DNA of 28,422 nucleotides from a virus: positions 1 through 28,422 of the IMG/VR virus record IMGVR_UViG_3300020162_001668, one strand, 5' to 3'. The position numbers and the translations under genes are program-made. Under the pieces are notes generated by a model. It saw only the letters and a list, made by a program, of their open reading frames with translations, did not search any database and was not told the DNA's origin. Positions 27,501 through 28,422 of this stretch are shown piece after piece; position 1 is the stretch's first letter, and each line of letters starts with the position of its first letter.

Positions 27501-27615
27501 AAGTGCTACTTACAGCGGATATAAAAGTTTCGCAGTAAAGGTTATTCCTCTGTCAACAAATAGTTCTGTGGTTCCTCGTGTAAGAGAACTTAGAGCGATT
27601 GCGTTGCAGGTATAA
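21550..27615 (+). CDS. 2021-aa structural protein with N-terminal DUF4815-like domain
   Basis: The protein begins with VSPYYDDFDDAKNFNRVLFR and RELTQLQTLLQSQIGKFGNH, the hallmark start of DUF4815-type phage structural proteins, which occupy a baseplate-periphery or fiber-attachment position after gp8 in marine T4-like phages. Middle parts include YTMRDIGVLEQRINRLEYYT (about 918-937) and VVVTFIAKRMKPNTRVFPFF (about 1178-1197). A Pro-rich linker spans about 1361-1420. The C-terminal third has a jelly-roll-like region starting DPIAQTFYVEGMPFG (about 1466), then a GSGY-type module (about 1662-1730). It may replace gp9/gp10 functions, linking fibers to wedges, but this is inference from position. 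A modest GAGAG site precedes the ATG, and a late promoter motif lies 135 bases upstream. Confidence 0.8.
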   Translation: MALNLNVSPYYDDFDDAKNFNRVLFRPGYAVQARELTQLQTLLQSQIGKFGNHIFKNGSVVQGCEFKLDSQRAFVKIVDAGADNDTLANYIGDIVTGGTSGITAVILDAATGTEAESPDLKTLYLRYTSGDGSTTAVHFTGGETLTVTSTIAGRNGDTFVVDTTYDDAEPINSYWGIASALTVDDGIVYIDGKFVNHETQTIILSKYSNLPSVKVGFQIVENTVSSEDDQTLLDPAQGSFNYAAPGADRYQVTTTLVAYESTDTIPPTFNQLVEIINGEVQRVYTANIYGELGKNMARRTYDESGNYAVRQFPVLIKEHLDVDGNNGLRTLNTVDPERGGNKDLLAIGLEAGKAYVRGYEHETFQTEYVVVPKGTTTVNQQEIPISTAYGNYILVDEFCGMWDLNTGDKVSLRSTAAGAITATTFSATAAAGSEVGTARVKQIVYESGTVGTAAAEYRLYLYDIAMSSGDFKDVRGIYYNDTADGHADVVLVGGNAVLQETSFNKSLYRIPARATKTIAPSAVYDNSFIYTKEFDGELNSSGQVTITLTGDETFPYAAGGFTSTIINNNFTMIMKEPATINSVSRPIGSNIALTSAAFTRNSAQSITIDLAGGVTVNSPVTLPVDIKLYVNVQTANAQPILKVLREDRYAIINTNTHPSTNTGTYSLGLSDVYQIKNIYTFPHTTLDADIVTDITNNNATDIASSFTLDNGQRDNEYRNARIIKKPSAPSLTNKKLVVKLDFFTHDGASADGTFFVVDSYQIDDTGATAGKIKTQDIPVYRSPLTGETFDLRDTLDFRVRYADSAANSTTVGSATTNPTESTTLSAPSVGITNPVPTEQFITDLEYYLGRTDRLIIDSEGVFSTIYGTPSLTPGIPAEPDNCMSLAIITIPPFPSLAPNVAKSVNRPDYGVTFRSIDNRRYTMRDIGVLEQRINRLEYYTSLSLLEKAASDLSIPDGSGLDRFKNGILVDAFTGHNIGNVFDSAYHISIDPVKKEMRPFFHLENIDLAFDYTNSTNVYKTGDLITLPYVNVEMTKNTSASKPRNCVGELLFNYIGNMELDPPVDNWTDTAIKPDVSVNFDGNYDAWENMADAWGTQYGDWQDVVTGRTATGQSSQTVAGNTQIRGDTLFQEQTQVITTTTEQRQTRQGVSLSVTPETQSQRIGARVTDTSIIPFMRSVVVTFIAKRMKPNTRVFPFFDGIGVATHCRPLSFDPTTNITPTDPAAYSSYAIAGNSGAYGASLITNAQGICVGQFRIPAATFRTGDKNFRLCDDQFNRDAFITTASMQTWSANGLSQSVQDTVVSTRVANVTVNNVSDSRSVFETSTTVNRLADRNVGVVQTTVNNTFTTVNNITNIENTVITPPPPPPPPPPGTPPPPTLPPAVTADPPVITPTPPPTPTPPVVVIADTPTPNPCEPVTTCWEESEFQIGGLGGFGGLINGSLETIIIPAGCNTVSPCAPAFRGRDPIAQTFYVEGMPFGCYVTNLDIYFRTKSSSAPITLQLREVVNGYPGNRVIPFGEVTLNPGDVVVSETAATATTFTFPSPVYLQNNTEYCFVLLPAGNNPDYNIWVSELGENELGTENRISEQPHVGVLFTSANDRSWTAQQAEDIKFTLRRANFEINTVGSLVMKNMDVDFLKFDSFTNGNFEAGDIIHGFSFDITTAGSGYTNGTITHTLSGGGATTNATVAVTIAGGAVTNVVVTNPGTGYTSNPTLTISSGGGSSAVVAVTLNRGFFKQYDPLYNVGKTLVNLGTFTAADIIGNGASYAEITEIENKQLNVLETNIGSIDHTPATIAWSVAPTATGAGAGGTTFEGINFGQEYELSYEAQIYSYSNEQADLDGDKSLTVRAGMMTQTSTVSPVIDTRKCSIIAIANDVNNLTTTETGNNGSAASKYISRRVVLDDGQDAEDLKVYLSNQIPVGCDVKVYGKFQEATDPSNFDDLAWIELESINPPFNNTAKSGYVEYQYTIPAANKNAGVLEYTVGSATYSGYKSFAVKVIPLSTNSSVVPRVRELRAIALQV
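25629..25790 (+). other. Polyproline linker coding segment
   Basis: The segment encodes an uninterrupted run of ten prolines followed by mixed Pro/Thr/Val, bounded on the C-terminal side by a Cys-containing segment (NPCEPVTTC). Such runs form stiff extended helices and stall ribosomes unless EF-P acts. Confidence 0.85.
26515..26745 (+). repeat. GSGY-type beta module in the 2021-aa protein
   Basis: The segment encodes TTAGSGYTNGTITHTLSGGG and NPGTGYTSNPTLTISSGGGS, the same module type as in the gp7-like and gp8-like proteins. Confidence 0.75.
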
Positions 27616-27616
27616 C

Positions 27617-27826
27617 ATGACAAGAATTAAACTAACTGATACGACAAAGTATGAACGTGATGGTCATTCGAAGGCAATACTTTCGAATGACCTGCCTGCA
27701 CTCAAGGCATACAAGTCTCGCAAACAACACATGAAACAAATAGAATCATATGGAGACGATATAAATAACCTTAAGAATGAAATGATTGAGATTAAAAACT
27801 TACTAACACAAATACTACAGAAATAA
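27617..27826 (+). CDS. 69-aa conserved-looking coiled-coil protein of unknown function
   Basis: The ATG at 27617 lies one base after the preceding stop, with an AGGT site. The product is charged: residues 1-35 contain TTKYERDGHSKAILSNDLPA and a LKAYKSRK segment, and residues about 45-69 form a short heptad-like helix (INNLKNEMIEIKNLLTQIL). Similar small proteins starting with KxxDTxKYxRDxHSKAIL occur, to my recollection, near the structural genes of marine T4-like phages, with no known role. A fiber chaperone or attachment peptide would suit the position and coiled coil, but that is only inference. The gene contains a striking 11-bp hairpin and, near its end, a late promoter for the next gene. 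Confidence 0.75.
   Translation: MTRIKLTDTTKYERDGHSKAILSNDLPALKAYKSRKQHMKQIESYGDDINNLKNEMIEIKNLLTQILQK
27662..27692 (+). other. Perfect 11-bp stem-loop inside the coiled-coil gene
   Basis: GGTCATTCGAA (27662-27672) pairs perfectly with TTCGAATGACC (27682-27692) across a 9-base loop. A 5-bp stem (27693-27697 with 27705-27709) follows directly. No T-run follows, so it is not a standard intrinsic terminator. Confidence 0.6.
27770..27777 (+). promoter_or_regulatory. Late promoter for the fiber-type gene
   Basis: A perfect TATAAATA 60 bases before the ATG at 27838, inside the 3' end of the coiled-coil gene. The spacing gives a leader of about 55 bases with an AAGGA ribosome site. Confidence 0.6.
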
Positions 27827-27837
27827 GGATATAAAGC

Positions 27838-28320
27838 ATGAGCACACTTACCCTTAGATCTGTAAAGGGGACTCCGCTGACAAATACTGAAGTTGATAAT
27901 AACTTCAGCAATTTGAATACAGATAAGTATGAATCTGGCGCTAGTCCTTCTTTTGCAGATTTAACACTTACAGGAACCCTGACCAAATCGGTTTCAGGCA
28001 CAGTTACAGCGGCGGGAACTACTCAAGGCACTGCAACTGCACTGACAAAAACCATTAACATGATCACAACAGCAACAGCAAGTCAGGGCGTAAAACTCCC
28101 ATCTGCTGTAGCAGGTTTGACCATCAAGGTTATCAACACCACAGCAGTTACTATTGTTGTGTATCCAAATACCTCAGATGTTATTGACGGTGGAACTGTC
28201 AATGTTGGTGTCAATTTGGCACCATACTCGTCTGTTGAATTGGTTGCGCAAGATGCTGTAGATTGGTATCGCGTAACAAGTTTAATTGTTTATGACTCGA
28301 GTGGTAACAGGTTAAACTAA
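27838..28320 (+). CDS. Probable tail fiber or virion surface protein (160 aa)
   Basis: The protein starts with LTLRSVKGTPLTNTEVDNNF, an N-terminal motif recurrent in fiber and virion proteins of marine T4-like phages, probably used for attachment. The remainder is Thr/Val/Ala-rich and beta-strand-like: KTINMITTATASQGVKLPSA, INTTAVTIVVYPNTSDVIDG and SVELVAQDAVDWYRVTS. This resembles small decoration or head-type domains where a short fold caps a fiber. No enzyme motif is present. Its own late promoter (27770) and AAGGA site point to strong late expression. The precise role is inferred. Confidence 0.65.
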   Translation: MSTLTLRSVKGTPLTNTEVDNNFSNLNTDKYESGASPSFADLTLTGTLTKSVSGTVTAAGTTQGTATALTKTINMITTATASQGVKLPSAVAGLTIKVINTTAVTIVVYPNTSDVIDGGTVNVGVNLAPYSSVELVAQDAVDWYRVTSLIVYDSSGNRLN

Positions 28321-28321
28321 A

Positions 28322-28422
28322 ATGAATCCTCTAAAGGTCAAGGCAACAGGGTCCCCAATCACTTCTGCAAACATCAGCGGTTTGCAGACCATGACCGATG
28401 CAGAGGTAAAAAATTATATTGC
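28322..28422 (+). CDS. Start of another fiber/structural protein (cut by window edge)
   Basis: The ATG at 28322 follows the previous stop after one base, with AGGTTA upstream. The 33 visible residues (MNPLKVKATGSPITSANISG then LQTMTDAEVKNYIA) resemble the attachment-type N-terminus of structural proteins next to fiber genes. The frame is open to the end of the window, so the size and function cannot be judged. Confidence 0.6.
   Translation, partial: MNPLKVKATGSPITSANISGLQTMTDAEVKNYI

Overview
The window is part of the late structural region of a T4-like contractile-tailed bacteriophage (Caudoviricetes, myovirus morphology). The evidence is protein-level resemblance to T4 gp26, gp4, gp48, gp53, gp27, gp5, gp25, gp6, gp7 and gp8, very tight gene packing, and 8-base TATAAATA motifs typical of T4 late promoters just upstream of several genes. 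Domain style (GSGY-type beta repeats, a DUF4815-like giant protein, a gp5 spike with extra enzymes) resembles marine T4-like phages of cyanobacteria and other Gram-negative bacteria. The host cannot be read from this segment. No tRNA, integrase, transposon or CRISPR array was seen, and no stretch over 300 bases lacks a gene.

Layout. Bases 1-3384 are a leftward operon. In transcription order it holds a gp4-like head completion nuclease, an unlisted 51-aa basic protein, a probable gp2-like protein, a gp54/gp19-like tube protein, a gp26-like hub chaperone with CxxC pairs, a short -1-frame ORF, and the N-terminus of a probable tape measure protein. A 43-bp divergent gap with late-promoter-like motifs separates this from a rightward run (3428 to the end): gp48 tube cap, gp53 wedge, gp27-like hub with a C-terminal SGNH hydrolase domain, gp5-like OB-fold plus GH19 lysozyme, a 1665-aa spike protein ending in an M15 zinc peptidase, gp25, gp6, gp7-like, a small highly expressed-looking protein, gp8-like, a 2021-aa DUF4815-like protein, a 69-aa coiled-coil protein, and two fiber-type proteins, the last cut by the window edge.

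How they work together. gp48 and gp54-like proteins cap the baseplate and start the tail tube. gp27, gp5 and the spike ORF form the central hub and needle. gp25, gp6, gp7, gp8 and gp53 build the wedges. The gp26-like protein and its frameshift extension probably chaperone the tape measure. Three different predicted hydrolases (SGNH, GH19, M15) sit on three successive hub/spike ORFs, suggesting a multi-enzyme tail tip for crossing the envelope.

The most interesting points are: (1) a slippery sequence that would join the gp26-like ORF to the short ORF by -1 frameshifting, as in the lambda G/GT chaperones; (2) the SGNH-fused hub; (3) a gp5 spike encoded as two separate ORFs; (4) the same beta-repeat module inserted in three neighbouring baseplate proteins; and (5) a late promoter placed so that gp25 mRNA could be leaderless.
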